Assembly (NCBI RefSeq): GCF_000331005.1
Contig: NZ_AEJB01000648.1
Span: 1-54,931 of the forward strand
Direction: 5' to 3'
Origin: Streptomyces turgidiscabies Car8
Lineage (GTDB): Bacteria; Actinomycetota; Actinomycetes; Streptomycetales; Streptomycetaceae
DNA: 54,931 bases
This document shows, in pieces, positions 19,824 to 28,158 of the stretch (its first letter is position 1; each line of letters starts with the position of its first letter). A model generated the notes under the pieces. That model searched no databases. It was not told the origin of the DNA and worked only from the letters and a program-made list of their open reading frames with translations. Made by a program: the position numbers and the translations under genes.

Positions 19824-20399
19824 ATGGACAGCCACGGGCGGGACGAGCGGCGGGACCCGGAGAACGGGCAGCGGGTCGTGTGGGCGGTTGTCGGCACCGA
19901 CATCGGCCCGCTACTGCTGGCCGCGACGCCCGAGGGCCTGGTGAACGTGGTGTTCCACGCCACGGAGCCGGTGCGCGAGAACGCTGTGGAGCGGCTCGCC
20001 GCCCGGCTGGGCGCGGAGCCCGTCGAAGAGCCCGGGTCCCCCTTCCTCGCCGAGGCGATACGCCAGTTCGCGGCGTACTTCGCGGGCGAGCGGCACGATT
20101 TCGAGCTGCCGCTCGACTGGACCCTGATCTCCGGCTTCAACCGGCAGGTCCTGCGCGAGCTCGCGTCGGGTGTGCCGTACGGCGCGGTCGTCGGGTACGG
20201 CGACCTGGCCGCCCGGGTCGGCCGGCCGGGCGCGGCTCAGGCGGTCGGCGCGGCGATGGGCGCCAATCCGCTGCCGCTCGTGGTGCCGTGCCATCGGGTC
20301 GTGGAGAGCGACGGTGGTATCGGCGGGTTCGGGGGCGGCCTGGAGACCAAGCGGAAGCTGCTCGCACTCGAAGGGGTACTGCCCGAGCCGCTGTTCTGA
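19824..20399 (+). CDS. ogt: Methylated-DNA--protein-cysteine methyltransferase
   Basis: A 191-residue suicide alkyltransferase that removes O6-alkyl groups from guanine in DNA. The active-site motif is VVPCHRVV with the acceptor Cys, preceded by the helix-turn-helix region (SGVPYGAVVGYGDLAARVGRPGAAQAVGAA) with its Arg finger and followed by GFGGGLETKRKLLALEG. No Ada N-terminal domain is present, so it is an Ogt-type repair enzyme, not a regulator. It is probably leaderless, with a damage-type promoter directly before the ATG. It shares this promoter type with uvrA and uvrB in the same window. Confidence 0.95.
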   Translation: MDSHGRDERRDPENGQRVVWAVVGTDIGPLLLAATPEGLVNVVFHATEPVRENAVERLAARLGAEPVEEPGSPFLAEAIRQFAAYFAGERHDFELPLDWTLISGFNRQVLRELASGVPYGAVVGYGDLAARVGRPGAAQAVGAAMGANPLPLVVPCHRVVESDGGIGGFGGGLETKRKLLALEGVLPEPLF

Positions 20400-20520
20400 G
20401 GGTTTCAGCCGCGGGGCCCGAGGGTTTCATCAGTAGGGGGTCCTCAGTACGAGGGGACGGTCCCGTACGGGAAGAGGCTCCGTAGGGGACGGCGTGCGGA
20501 AACAAGGGGGGACCGCGCCA

Positions 20521-20559
20521 GTGGCCACATTCTTCGTCCGCGCGGGCGGGCCGCGGTGA
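20521..20559 (+). CDS. Possible 12-residue leader peptide before the MFS gene
   Basis: A GTG preceded by a strong AAGGGGGG Shine-Dalgarno opens a 12-codon frame (VATFFVRAGGPR) whose TGA overlaps the GTG start of the MFS exporter as GTGA. The MFS start itself lacks a Shine-Dalgarno, so ribosomes may reach it by translational coupling. It could be a regulatory leader or merely the signal of a frame error at the gene start. No homologue is known to me. Confidence 0.4.
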   Translation: MATFFVRAGGPR

Positions 20560-21848
20560 CCGCCGTCGAGGGGCGCCCTGGTGTGCCCGCCGCGGGTGAG
20601 CAGAGGATCGCGTTGCGGCGCCGGATCTCCGGTGTGCTGGTCGCGAGTCAGATTCTCGGCGGGCTCGGGGTGGCCACCGGCGTCGCGCTGGCTTCCGTAC
20701 TGGCCCAGCGGATCAGCGGTACCGAGTCGCTGTCCGGGCTCGCACCCACCGCCATGGTCACGGGCACGGCGGTGGCCTCGCTGCCGCTGGCGGCGCTGAT
20801 GACCGCGCGCGGGCGGCGGCCCGGGCTGGTCGTGGGGTATCTCGTCGGCGCCCTGGGGGCCGGCGTCGTCGTGGTCGCGGCGGTCGTCGACAGCTTTCCG
20901 CTGCTGCTGTGCGGCATGGCCGGGTTCGGTGCGGCGTCCGCGGCGAATCTGGGGGCGCGGTTCGCCGCCGCCGATCTCGCCGAGCCGGACCGGCGGGCCC
21001 GGGCCATCTCGAACGTCGTGTGGGCGACCACCATAGGGGCGGTCCTCGGGCCGAACATCGCCGCGCCCGCGGGGCGCAGTGTGTCCGGACTCGGGATACC
21101 CACGACGGCGGGACCCTTCCTCTGGGCCGCCGGGATCTTTCTGGCCGCCGCGGTGACGGTGGCCGTCCTGCTCCGCCCCGACCCGCTGCTCACGGCTCGC
21201 GCCCTCGCCCCCGTGGAGGAGCGGTCGGCCGGGGGCCGGTCGCTGCGGGCGGGCTTCGCCGCCGTCGCGGCCTCGCCGCGTGCCCGGCTCGCGCTCGTGA
21301 CGGTCGCCATGTGCCACACGGCCATGGTGTCGGTCATGTCGATGACCCCGGTGGCGCTCGAACACCATGGCGCGAGCATCGATCTGATCGGTCTGGTCAT
21401 CAGTGGCCACATCGCGGGCATGTACGCGTTCTCGCCGCTCATGGGGCGGTTGTCCGACGGGGTCGGACGACTGTCCGGCATCGGTCTCGCCGTGGGGCTG
21501 CTGGCCTGTGCGGCGTTCCTCGCGGGCACGGCCGACGGCAGTCACGGTCGTACCGCGGTGGGGCTCTTCGTCCTGGGGCTGGGCTGGTCGGCCGGGCTGG
21601 TCTCCGGGTCCGCCCTGCTGACGGACTCCGTGCCCGACGCCGTGCGCGCGGCGGCGCAGGGGCTGTCCGACCTCGTCATGAACACCGCGGCTGGCCTCGG
21701 CGGAGCGACCGCCGGTCTCGTGATGGCCACGGCGGGCTACGGGTGGCTGAATCTCGCCGCCGCGTGTCTGCTGATACCCGTGGGCGCGCTGGCGCTGTTC
21801 ACCCGCGGCGGCCTGCGGCGGGGCCGGGATGCGAAGGCGCGCGGCTGA
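20556..21848 (+). CDS. MFS transporter (drug efflux-like)
   Basis: A 430-residue major facilitator with about 12 helices. It has TARGRRPGLVVGYLVGALGAG (motif A-like loop 2-3) and a second-half MGRLSDGVGRLSGIG loop; the central cytoplasmic loop is short. The overall pattern resembles proton-driven multidrug exporters of actinobacteria, but the substrate is unknown. The start at GTG 20556 overlaps the stop of a tiny upstream frame that carries the only good Shine-Dalgarno. A GC-rich hairpin follows the stop codon, shared with the convergent VOC gene. Confidence 0.88.
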   Translation: MTAVEGRPGVPAAGEQRIALRRRISGVLVASQILGGLGVATGVALASVLAQRISGTESLSGLAPTAMVTGTAVASLPLAALMTARGRRPGLVVGYLVGALGAGVVVVAAVVDSFPLLLCGMAGFGAASAANLGARFAAADLAEPDRRARAISNVVWATTIGAVLGPNIAAPAGRSVSGLGIPTTAGPFLWAAGIFLAAAVTVAVLLRPDPLLTARALAPVEERSAGGRSLRAGFAAVAASPRARLALVTVAMCHTAMVSVMSMTPVALEHHGASIDLIGLVISGHIAGMYAFSPLMGRLSDGVGRLSGIGLAVGLLACAAFLAGTADGSHGRTAVGLFVLGLGWSAGLVSGSALLTDSVPDAVRAAAQGLSDLVMNTAAGLGGATAGLVMATAGYGWLNLAAACLLIPVGALALFTRGGLRRGRDAKARG

Positions 21849-21851
21849 GCC

Positions 21852-21869
21852 CCCGGCCCGGAGGCCGGG
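21852..21869. terminator. Bidirectional hairpin between MFS and VOC genes
   Basis: CCCGGCC and GGCCGGG form a perfect 7-bp stem with a 4-nt loop, filling the 27-bp gap between two convergent stop codons. It would serve both genes. Confidence 0.6.
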
Positions 21870-21875
21870 CGGTCG

Positions 21876-22304
21876 TCACGCGTAGTGCCGCGCCTCGAAG
21901 ACGTTGCCGTCGGGGTCGCGGAAGTAGAAACTGCGCTTCGCCGTCCCCCGGGCACCGTAGGAGTCGTACGAGAGCTCCGATACGGGGACGTCCCGATCCC
22001 GCAGGCGGGTTCGCAGGGCGTCGAAGGAGTCTCCGGACAGGGACAGACACACGTGGTTGACGGGGTGGCCCGCGCTGTCGGCGGCGCCGGGGAGCATGTT
22101 CATGCGCTCCGCCAGAGAGAGCGGCGCGAGATCGAAGATGGTCTCCTCGTTGAGGCGTACGGACGGGAACGACACCGTCCCGGCGGTGTACTCGGTGATC
22201 CTCAGGGGCTCCATGCCGACCGTCTTCTCGTAGAAGTCGGCCGCTGCGACCGGATCGCGTACCCAGAGGACGACATGGTCGAGACGCGTCGAGTTGTCCG
22301 TCAT
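21876..22304 (-). CDS. VOC family protein (glyoxalase/bleomycin resistance fold)
   Basis: A 142-residue vicinal oxygen chelate protein with two beta-alpha-beta-beta-beta modules. It starts with RLDHVVLWVRDPVAAADFYEKTVG, a first metal-ligand His near residue 9, and the second module contains NHVCLSLSGDSF. The C-terminal KRSFYFRDPDGNVFEARH supplies a Glu ligand. This pattern is shared by glyoxalase I, dioxygenases and resistance proteins; the specific reaction cannot be assigned. It is monocistronic, divergent from psuG with 98 bp between starts; that gap contains the dyad GGCCTG-N5-CAGGCC (22319-22335). Confidence 0.87.
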   Translation of the reverse strand: MTDNSTRLDHVVLWVRDPVAAADFYEKTVGMEPLRITEYTAGTVSFPSVRLNEETIFDLAPLSLAERMNMLPGAADSAGHPVNHVCLSLSGDSFDALRTRLRDRDVPVSELSYDSYGARGTAKRSFYFRDPDGNVFEARHYA

Positions 22305-22402
22305 ACACCCAGGCTGGTGGCCTGTCCCACAGGCCGCAAGGGTTTGACCGGGCGCGCCGCCCGCCAGAGATGAGGGAAGACCGAACGACAGGAAGCAGGC
22401 GT

Positions 22403-23311
22403 GTGATGCTGGTGGTGTCCGAAGAAGTGCGGGAAGCGGTCGACGCGCGTCGACCCGTGGTGGCCCTGGAGTCCACGATCATCGCGCACGGGCTGCCGCG
22501 CCCCCGCAATCTGCAGGTGGCGCTGGAACTCGAGGACGTCGTACGACAGGAGGGCGCCGTCCCGGCCACGATCGCCGTCCTGGACGGGCGCCCCCATGTC
22601 GGCCTGGACAAGGAGCAGTTGGAGCGGGTCGCGAACGAGGACGGGATCCGCAAGCTGGGCCACCGCGATCTGCCGCTCGCGGTGGCCACCGGAGCGAGCG
22701 GGGCGACCACGGTGTCGGCGACCGCGCTGCTGGCCGCCCGTGCCGGCGTACGGGTGTTCGCCACAGGTGGGCTCGGCGGAGTGCACCGGGAGTGGACGGT
22801 GACCCAGGACGAGTCCGCCGACCTGGGGCTGCTGGCGCGCACCAGGATCACGGTCGTCTGCGCGGGCGTGAAGTCGATTCTGGATGTGCCGGCCACCTTG
22901 CAGCGCCTGGAGACCCTCGGGGTCGCCGTGGCCGGATTCGGGACCGAACACTTCCCGGGCTTCTATCTCTCCGACTCCGGGCATCCGGTGGACTGGACGC
23001 TGCACACGCCGGAGCAGGTCGCGGACGTGATGCTGGCCCAGGACGGGCTCGACTCCCCCGAGTCGGCGTTCATCGTCGCCAATCCGGTACCCGAGCAGCA
23101 GCAGCTGGATCCCGGGCTCCACGCGCGCGTGCTCGCCGACGCGCTGCACGCGTGCGAGGAGCAGGGCGTGAGCGGACAGGCCGTGACGCCGTTCCTGCTC
23201 GACTACCTGGTGCGGCACACCGACGGCGCGTCACTGAGCGCCAACCTGGCGGCGGTCCGCGGCAACGTCCGGCTCGCGGGGCGGATCGCGGCGGCCTGGG
23301 CCCGGGCATGA
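22403..23311 (+). CDS. psuG: Pseudouridine-5'-phosphate glycosidase
   Basis: Reversibly cleaves the C-C bond of pseudouridine 5'-phosphate to uracil and ribose 5-phosphate. Family motifs: VVALESTIIAHGLPRP at the N-terminus with the catalytic Glu, GATTVSATALLA, VFATGGLGGVHRE, VVCAGVKSILDVPATLQ with the catalytic Lys, and the conserved GTEHFPGFY. It is about 302 residues from GTG 22403, placed 7 nt after GGAAG; ATG 22406 or an upstream ATG at 22370 are alternatives. It overlaps the next gene, a PfkB kinase, by 4 bp (ATGA), the usual psuG-psuK pairing for pseudouridine salvage. Confidence 0.93.
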   Translation: MMLVVSEEVREAVDARRPVVALESTIIAHGLPRPRNLQVALELEDVVRQEGAVPATIAVLDGRPHVGLDKEQLERVANEDGIRKLGHRDLPLAVATGASGATTVSATALLAARAGVRVFATGGLGGVHREWTVTQDESADLGLLARTRITVVCAGVKSILDVPATLQRLETLGVAVAGFGTEHFPGFYLSDSGHPVDWTLHTPEQVADVMLAQDGLDSPESAFIVANPVPEQQQLDPGLHARVLADALHACEEQGVSGQAVTPFLLDYLVRHTDGASLSANLAAVRGNVRLAGRIAAAWARA

Positions 23312-24219
23312 CCGAGCCGGGCGGAGCGCTGCTGGTCGTCGGGGACGTGATCACGGACATCGTCGCCCGGCACCGGGGTCCGCTCGCCGCGGGGACCGAC
23401 ACGACTGCCTCGATCCGGTCCCTGCCGGGTGGTGCGGGCGCCAACGTGGCCTGCTGGGCGGCCCATTGGGGCCGCGCGGAGGTACGCCTGCTCGGCCGGG
23501 TGGGCACGGACGCGGCGGAGTGGCACGAGCGCGAGCTGACCGCCTCCGGGGTACGGCCGCGTCTCGTCGTCGATCCCGAGGCGCCGACCGGGACGGTGAT
23601 CTGCCTGGTGGACAAGGGCGCGGCGGCCGAGCGCACGTTCCTGACCCAGAGTGGCGCCGCGGTGCGGCTGGACCCCGACGACTGGTCGGACCTCCTGCTC
23701 GACGGGGTCGCACGGCTGCATCTGTCGGGCTATCTGCTGTTCTCCGCGCCGAGTCGGGCGTTGGTGGCGGTCGCGCTGGAGTCGGCACGCGCGCGTGGCG
23801 TGCCGGTGAGTCTGGATCCGGCGTCGGCGGGGTTTCTAGCCGAACTGGGAGTCGACCGCTTCCTGGAACTGGTGACGGGAGTGGACGTCCTGCTGCCGAG
23901 CCGTGACGAGGCCTGTCTGCTGACCGGGCTGCCCGACCCCGTGGACGCGGCGGCCAAGCTGAGCCGCCACGTCCCTTTGGTGGTCGTGAAGCAGGGGGCC
24001 GAAGGCGCGCTGGTGGCCCGCTCTGGGACCGTGTGCGCCCGTGTCCCGGCCGCGCCCGCGACACCCCGGGACACGACGGGCGCCGGTGACGCCTTCACCG
24101 GTGCGTTCCTCGCCGCGCTGCTCGTGGGTGCCGACCCCGAGGACGCGGCGGCGGAGGGCTGCCGGGCCGGCGCACGGGCGGTGGAGCGGGTGGGTGGGAG
24201 GCCGCCGGTTCTCGGTTGA
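23308..24219 (+). CDS. psuK: PfkB family sugar kinase, probable pseudouridine kinase
   Basis: A 303-residue ribokinase-family enzyme. Visible motifs are the N-terminal VGDVITDIVARH, the glycine-rich LPGGAGANVACWAAHWG substrate region and the C-terminal DTTGAGDAFTGAFLA signature containing the catalytic Asp and anion hole. It starts at ATG 23308, overlapping the psuG stop. By context it phosphorylates pseudouridine to the 5'-phosphate that PsuG then splits; the family alone would allow ribose or another nucleoside. A weak hairpin GGTGAG-N7-CTCACC at 24226-24244 lies between this gene and the convergent methyltransferase. Confidence 0.87.
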   Translation: MTEPGGALLVVGDVITDIVARHRGPLAAGTDTTASIRSLPGGAGANVACWAAHWGRAEVRLLGRVGTDAAEWHERELTASGVRPRLVVDPEAPTGTVICLVDKGAAAERTFLTQSGAAVRLDPDDWSDLLLDGVARLHLSGYLLFSAPSRALVAVALESARARGVPVSLDPASAGFLAELGVDRFLELVTGVDVLLPSRDEACLLTGLPDPVDAAAKLSRHVPLVVVKQGAEGALVARSGTVCARVPAAPATPRDTTGAGDAFTGAFLAALLVGADPEDAAAEGCRAGARAVERVGGRPPVLG

Positions 24220-24260
24220 GGGGACGGTGAGCCGCGCCCTCACCCGAAGGTCGTCGCCGG

Positions 24261-25055
24261 CTATCCCTTGCGTCCCCACGCCGAGATCATCGGTGCGGTC
24301 GCCAGATCCATCCCGCCTGCGGCGACATTGGCCAGGTGACGGTCGATGTCCTGGTCCGTGGCATGGCCCCCGGCGACGAGCCGCTCCCGGATCTGACGGA
24401 TCGTCGCGGACTCCAGCGCGGCGCAGGCGGGCGAGGTGACGGGGAAGTACGCGTCGGCCTGGACGTTGCGCAGCCCCGCCTCGCGCAGCAGCCGCGGGAG
24501 TTTCCGGCCGTACGCCAGGTCGGCGCCGCTGTCCGCGAGCAGCTGACGGAAGCTGTGGCGCAGCCGGTTGGCGAGTTGCTGCTCGGGGCCGTGTTCGTCG
24601 GGGCAGAGCAGGGGCTGCAGCGCGGGATCGGCGTCCTCGATCAGGAGCCGTCCGCCGGGACGCAGCGACTTGATCATCGTGCGCAACGCCTGCTCCCGGT
24701 CGGGCACATGGACGAGGACGAGCCGGGCGTGCACCAGGTCGAACCCCTCCCCGGGCGGCCCGTCGACGCCGACGTCGTGGACGCGTACCTCGACCGGCGG
24801 ACGGGCAGCCGGGGCCAACCACGAGGTGTCGAGGTCGGTCGCGACGACCTTCCCGGTCGGGCCGACCTTCTTGGCCAGCCAGGAGACCACCGAGGTGCCC
24901 CCGGCACCGGCCTCCCAGCAGCGCCAGCCGGCTCCGACGCCGAACCCTTCGAGGTGCCGGAACGTCGTGGGGTCGAAGAGGGCGGCGAAGGCGTCGAAGC
25001 GTTGTCCTGCCTCGGTCTGCCGGTTGTCGAGGAGATACCCGTCGGGTCGCGTCAT
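24261..25055 (-). CDS. Class I SAM-dependent methyltransferase
   Basis: A 264-residue Rossmann-fold methyltransferase. Motif I is WRCWEAGAGGTSVVSWLAKK (about residues 41-60), an unusual variant of the (E/D)xGxGxG signature; motif post-I is VVATDLDTSWL, and FDLVHARLVLVHVPDREQAL with LRPGGRLLIEDADP gives motifs II and III. The C-terminal part contains aromatic and polar substrate-binding helices. The acceptor is unknown; UbiE-like small-molecule methylation is most likely. ATG 25055 was chosen because longer frames run into the AT-poor leader without similarity. It is monocistronic. Confidence 0.88.
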   Translation of the reverse strand: MTRPDGYLLDNRQTEAGQRFDAFAALFDPTTFRHLEGFGVGAGWRCWEAGAGGTSVVSWLAKKVGPTGKVVATDLDTSWLAPAARPPVEVRVHDVGVDGPPGEGFDLVHARLVLVHVPDREQALRTMIKSLRPGGRLLIEDADPALQPLLCPDEHGPEQQLANRLRHSFRQLLADSGADLAYGRKLPRLLREAGLRNVQADAYFPVTSPACAALESATIRQIRERLVAGGHATDQDIDRHLANVAAGGMDLATAPMISAWGRKG

Positions 25056-25384
25056 GCCGCGATCATCCCAGTCATCCGCTTTGTTCTGCCGGGTCGACGC
25101 TCCCGTACGACGAGATGTCCGACGATCACGCCGTACCGAAGAAAGTGGAGCGGAACGTTCCGTTCCCCCAGCCTCCTCCGGCGTTCGCGAAGGACTGCCA
25201 AGCTGGCGAGCCAGGCGCACGGTGCGGACAGCACGGCGCGAGAGATTCACCCGAGGAGGCCCGGATGTCCATGGCGGGGAATGCGCGGAAGGTCACCGGT
25301 CCCGGCAGCGTGGGCGGCCTTCGCGAGGACACACGCTCGCCCGGCGCGGGCGGCCGGGCGAGGGTGGGTGGCGGTCCGGTGGGG
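25056..25384. other. 329-bp gap with a 12-bp palindrome and an orphan ribosome site
   Basis: This gap precedes the methyltransferase gene on the minus strand. It contains the perfect palindrome CGGAACGTTCCG (25151-25162), a candidate operator. On the plus strand, GAGGAGGCCCGG precedes an ATG at 25265, a good start signal, but the frame then runs on antisense through the CBS gene to 25864, so no credible short gene results. Nothing else is recognised. Confidence 0.4.
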
Positions 25385-25813
25385 TCAGCGCATCGTGGTC
25401 CTGGCGTAGACGGTCTCGGCCCAGGACGCGATCTGGTCGTCCGTGAGGTGCTGGGCCAGGTCGGCCTCGCTGATCATGCCGACCAGACGCTTGTTCTCGA
25501 TCACCGGGAGCCGGCGGATCTGGTGGTCCTTCATCTCGTCGAGCACTTCGCTGACATCCGCGCTCGCGTCGATCCAGCGCGGGGTGCCCTGGGCCATCTC
25601 GCCCGCGGTGACCCTGGCCGGGTCGTGGCCCATGGCCACACAGCCGACGACGATGTCCCGGTCGGTGAGGATGCCGCAGAGGCGTTCGTTCTCGTCGCTG
25701 ATCGGCAGGGCACCCACGTTGAGCTCGCGCATCATCTGGGCGGCCCGGTCGAGGGTCTGGTGGGCGGGAATCCACTGGGCGCCGCGATGCATGATGTCTC
25801 CGGCGGTGGTCAT
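25385..25813 (-). CDS. Tandem CBS domain protein
   Basis: A 142-residue protein made of two CBS domains and little else. First domain: MTTAGDIMHRGAQWIPAHQT then ALPISDENERLCGILTDRDIV; second: AQGTPRWIDASADVSEVLDEM then RRLPVIENKRLVGMISEADL. Such stand-alone pairs bind adenine nucleotides and modulate partners; a relative in mycobacteria is the hypoxic response protein Hrp1. ATG 25813 follows GGGAGG at ideal spacing. It is monocistronic, 157 bp upstream lies the next minus-strand stop. Partner unknown. Confidence 0.92.
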   Translation of the reverse strand: MTTAGDIMHRGAQWIPAHQTLDRAAQMMRELNVGALPISDENERLCGILTDRDIVVGCVAMGHDPARVTAGEMAQGTPRWIDASADVSEVLDEMKDHQIRRLPVIENKRLVGMISEADLAQHLTDDQIASWAETVYARTTMR

Positions 25814-25970
25814 GAAGTACCTCCCGGTGCCGGACGGCCGGCGCGGCACGGAGGGCACCGCTAGTCCCGGCGCCCTACATTCTCGCCGCGCTCCCGATGA
25901 TGCGCACCCGGAAGTCCGCGGTTTTCGGGCTCCTCGTACGGCGCCGGACCGGACTGCCGGGGCGGGCGGG

Positions 25971-26612
25971 TCAGCCGTTCCACGCCGGGTGGCGCGGATC
26001 GTCCGCGCGGATCAGGACGTCGGCCGTGGCCGCGGGGTCCGTCTCGTTCTCGTAGCGCTCGAAGGCGGGCAGGGTCCAGTGCTCGGCCTCGGGGGTACGG
26101 CGACGCAGGGCCGCCGGGGAGAGAAGGACGTGAACGGTCAGGTCGAACGGGAACCAGTGGCGCAGCAGGAGAGGACCGTGCAACAACAGGAGCCCGCCGG
26201 GCGGGAGTTGGACGTAGGGGCTGCGAGTGGAGCGGTCGGTGAGCGGGTCGCGCAGGTCGGGCAGGACGCGGCCGTCACCGCCGGGTTCGAGGGGGCCGAA
26301 GACCTCGCGCCAGAGGGCGCCGGTGTCGAACCAGCCGTCGTAGTAGGCGTCCACGTCCTCGTGGCCGTATTCCAGCCGGAGGGAGGCGGGGCGCAGAAAT
26401 CCGGCGGTGGCTACGGCGAGGGAGGGCCGGCCACGGATGCGCAGCGCCTCGGCCACCCGTTCGGCGAGCTCTCCAGGGCGGGCCGCCGGGGCTCCGTCGA
26501 AGGCGATGCGCGGCCAGGGGCTGCCGTCGTCCGGCTTCAGGTCGAGCACGCGTTCGGCGAGGAGGTCGCCGAGGCGGTCCCAGGTGATCGGTTCCAGTCG
26601 CACACCGCCCAT
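25971..26612 (-). CDS. Uridine kinase-like protein lacking a P-loop lysine
   Basis: A 213-residue protein with the layout of nucleoside or pantothenate-type kinases: an N-terminal beta strand IAFDG then a helix, a lid-like middle with YGHEDVDAYYDGWFD, VQLPPGGLLLLHGPLLLR, and FDLTVHVLLSP followed by the R-rich lid RRRTPEAEHW. The Walker A position reads DGAPAARPGELAERV where active enzymes have GxxGxGK[S/T], so Lys and Ser/Thr are missing. Either phosphate binding differs or the protein is a catalytically dead paralogue. It diverges from the DUF2293 gene, with 91 bp between starts. Confidence 0.75.
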   Translation of the reverse strand: MGGVRLEPITWDRLGDLLAERVLDLKPDDGSPWPRIAFDGAPAARPGELAERVAEALRIRGRPSLAVATAGFLRPASLRLEYGHEDVDAYYDGWFDTGALWREVFGPLEPGGDGRVLPDLRDPLTDRSTRSPYVQLPPGGLLLLHGPLLLRHWFPFDLTVHVLLSPAALRRRTPEAEHWTLPAFERYENETDPAATADVLIRADDPRHPAWNG

Positions 26613-26703
26613 GATGCCGGTCGCGGGTGCTCCGGAGACGGGCGGCTTCGAAGGGGCCGGATCCACGCGGGGATTCCTGGTCCGAGTGGGGAAATAAGTA
26701 CCT

Positions 26704-27438
26704 GTGGACAGCCGTGCGACTCCCCCGCTCCGTGCCGCGCTTCTCGTCGTGCAGCCGCTCAGGCGTCGGCACTGCGCCGAGTGCCGCCGTGGGCCCCTGT
26801 CGTTGCTCGTGCCGGAGGAGGGGGCGCCTCGCTGTCTCGACTGTGCCGATCTCGGGCATCTGGTGTTCCTGCCCAGGGGCGACACCGCGTTGACACGCAG
26901 GTCGCGGGAGGAGAGCGGGCTGTGGGCGGTGGTCGTGCGGTTCAACCGTCGGAAGGGGCGGTACGAAAGGCAGGGCGTTCTGGTCGAGGAGGCGGGGCTC
27001 GCCCGCGCCGAGGTGCGATGCCTGGCGGACGCCGAGGCACGGCAGCGGCGCCGGGTCCGGGACGCACGGCGGCGGGCCGCGGAGGACCTGCGGTTCGCGG
27101 AGGCGTTCGCGCGGGAGATCCGCCGGCTGTTTCCGGGATGCCCGACGGATCGGGCGGAGGCCGTCGCCGGGCACGCCTCGGTGCGTGGCAGCGGGCGGGT
27201 GGGGCGGAGTGCGGCGGGGCGGGCGTTGTCCGAGGGGGCGGTGATCTCGGCGGTCGTGGCGTCCGTACGGCATGTGGACACGGCGTACGACGCGTTGCTG
27301 ATGAGCGGGGTCGCCCGGCACGAGGCACGCCGACGGATCGCCGGGGGCGTCGAGGCGAGGCTCAGGGAATGGGGGACGGAAGCGGGTGGGGGTGCGGGCA
27401 CGGAGACGAGGGACGGCGCCGGGGCCGAGTCGGGGTGA
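26704..27438 (+). CDS. DUF2293 domain protein
   Basis: A 244-residue protein. N-terminal residues 20-45 contain CAECRRG...CLDCAD, a CxxC...CxxC pair suggesting a small zinc-binding knuckle. The C-terminal half carries the DUF2293 pattern HASVRGSGRVGRSAAGRAL - AVVASVRHVDTAYDALLMSG - ARHEARRRI, and the extreme C-terminus is Gly/Glu-rich and disordered. The function of DUF2293 is unknown; a nucleic-acid-related role is suggested only by the zinc knuckle and basic helices. The start is GTG 26704 with no clear Shine-Dalgarno. Confidence 0.8.
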   Translation: MDSRATPPLRAALLVVQPLRRRHCAECRRGPLSLLVPEEGAPRCLDCADLGHLVFLPRGDTALTRRSREESGLWAVVVRFNRRKGRYERQGVLVEEAGLARAEVRCLADAEARQRRRVRDARRRAAEDLRFAEAFAREIRRLFPGCPTDRAEAVAGHASVRGSGRVGRSAAGRALSEGAVISAVVASVRHVDTAYDALLMSGVARHEARRRIAGGVEARLREWGTEAGGGAGTETRDGAGAESG

Positions 27439-27500
27439 GCGGGCGGCGGCCTCCGTGACCTGGCTGCTCCCGGGGTCGCCGCGCCGGTCGGACAGGGGCA

Positions 27501-27523
27501 TTGTCAGTGGCAGGGGGTTCACT
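27501..27523 (+). promoter_or_regulatory. Partial DNA-damage promoter motif before the DUF1772 gene
   Basis: TTGTCAGTG is perfect, and the 8-nt spacing is kept, but the -10 position reads TTCACT instead of TAnnnT. It lies 35 bp before the DUF1772 start, in the correct orientation. It may be a weak or diverged member of the set. Confidence 0.4.
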
Positions 27524-27558
27524 GGTGGGGACTGATGGGGAGCGACGGGGGAGTCTGC

Positions 27559-28038
27559 ATGATCGATGGGGCGTTTTTCGTACTCGTGGTGCTGGGTGTG
27601 CTCGGTACCGGGCTGGTGGCCGGGGTCTTCTGCGGTTTCTCGACCTTCGTGATGAGGGGGCTCGCCGCGCTGCCGCCCGCGCAGGGCGTCGCGGCGATGC
27701 GGGCCATCAACGTCACCGCGTTGCACCCGCCCTTCATGCTCGTGTTCCTCGGGTCGGCCGCCCTGTGTCTGGTGATCGTCGTGGTCACGCTCGTCGTGTG
27801 GCCGACCGACGGCGCCGTGGAGCTGTTGACGGGCAGCGCGCTCTATCTGCTCGGCTCGTTCGGGCTCACCATGGGCGCGAACGTGCCGCGCAACAACGCC
27901 CTGATGGAACTGGAGCCGGGCTCTGCGGAGGCCGCCGCCTACTGGCCCGTGTACGTGCGCGAGTGGACCCTGTGGAACCACATACGCACGGTCGCCTCGG
28001 GGGCCGCCGCGGTGCTGTACGTCCTGGCCGTCGCCTAG
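27559..28038 (+). CDS. DUF1772 (anthrone oxygenase-like) membrane protein
   Basis: A 159-residue protein with four membrane helices matching DUF1772: LGTGLVAGVFCGFSTFVMRGL in helix 1, INVTALHPPFMLVFLGSAAL in helix 2 and the conserved GANVPRNNALMELEPGSAEA loop followed by WPVYVREWTLWNHIRT. Fungal relatives are cofactor-free anthrone oxygenases, but most bacterial members have no known role. ATG 27559 follows GGGGGAG by 5 nt and is preferred over ATG 27535. A partial DNA-damage promoter motif precedes it. Confidence 0.85.
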   Translation: MIDGAFFVLVVLGVLGTGLVAGVFCGFSTFVMRGLAALPPAQGVAAMRAINVTALHPPFMLVFLGSAALCLVIVVVTLVVWPTDGAVELLTGSALYLLGSFGLTMGANVPRNNALMELEPGSAEAAAYWPVYVREWTLWNHIRTVASGAAAVLYVLAVA

Positions 28039-28158
28039 GGCCTTGTCCGGCCCACTCGGCGAGCGGGGTCGAGGGGTCGTATCGTGGCCGGAGGAGAGTG
28101 CCGCCCGATGACGCACGGCCCGTCATGCGTACGCAGAGGAGACGGCGAGGACACGGTC

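Noticed and set aside
20398..20429. Direct repeat GAGGGTTTCA (twice) after ogt
   Set aside because: Only two copies, 22 bp apart; no sign of a mobile element or attachment site.
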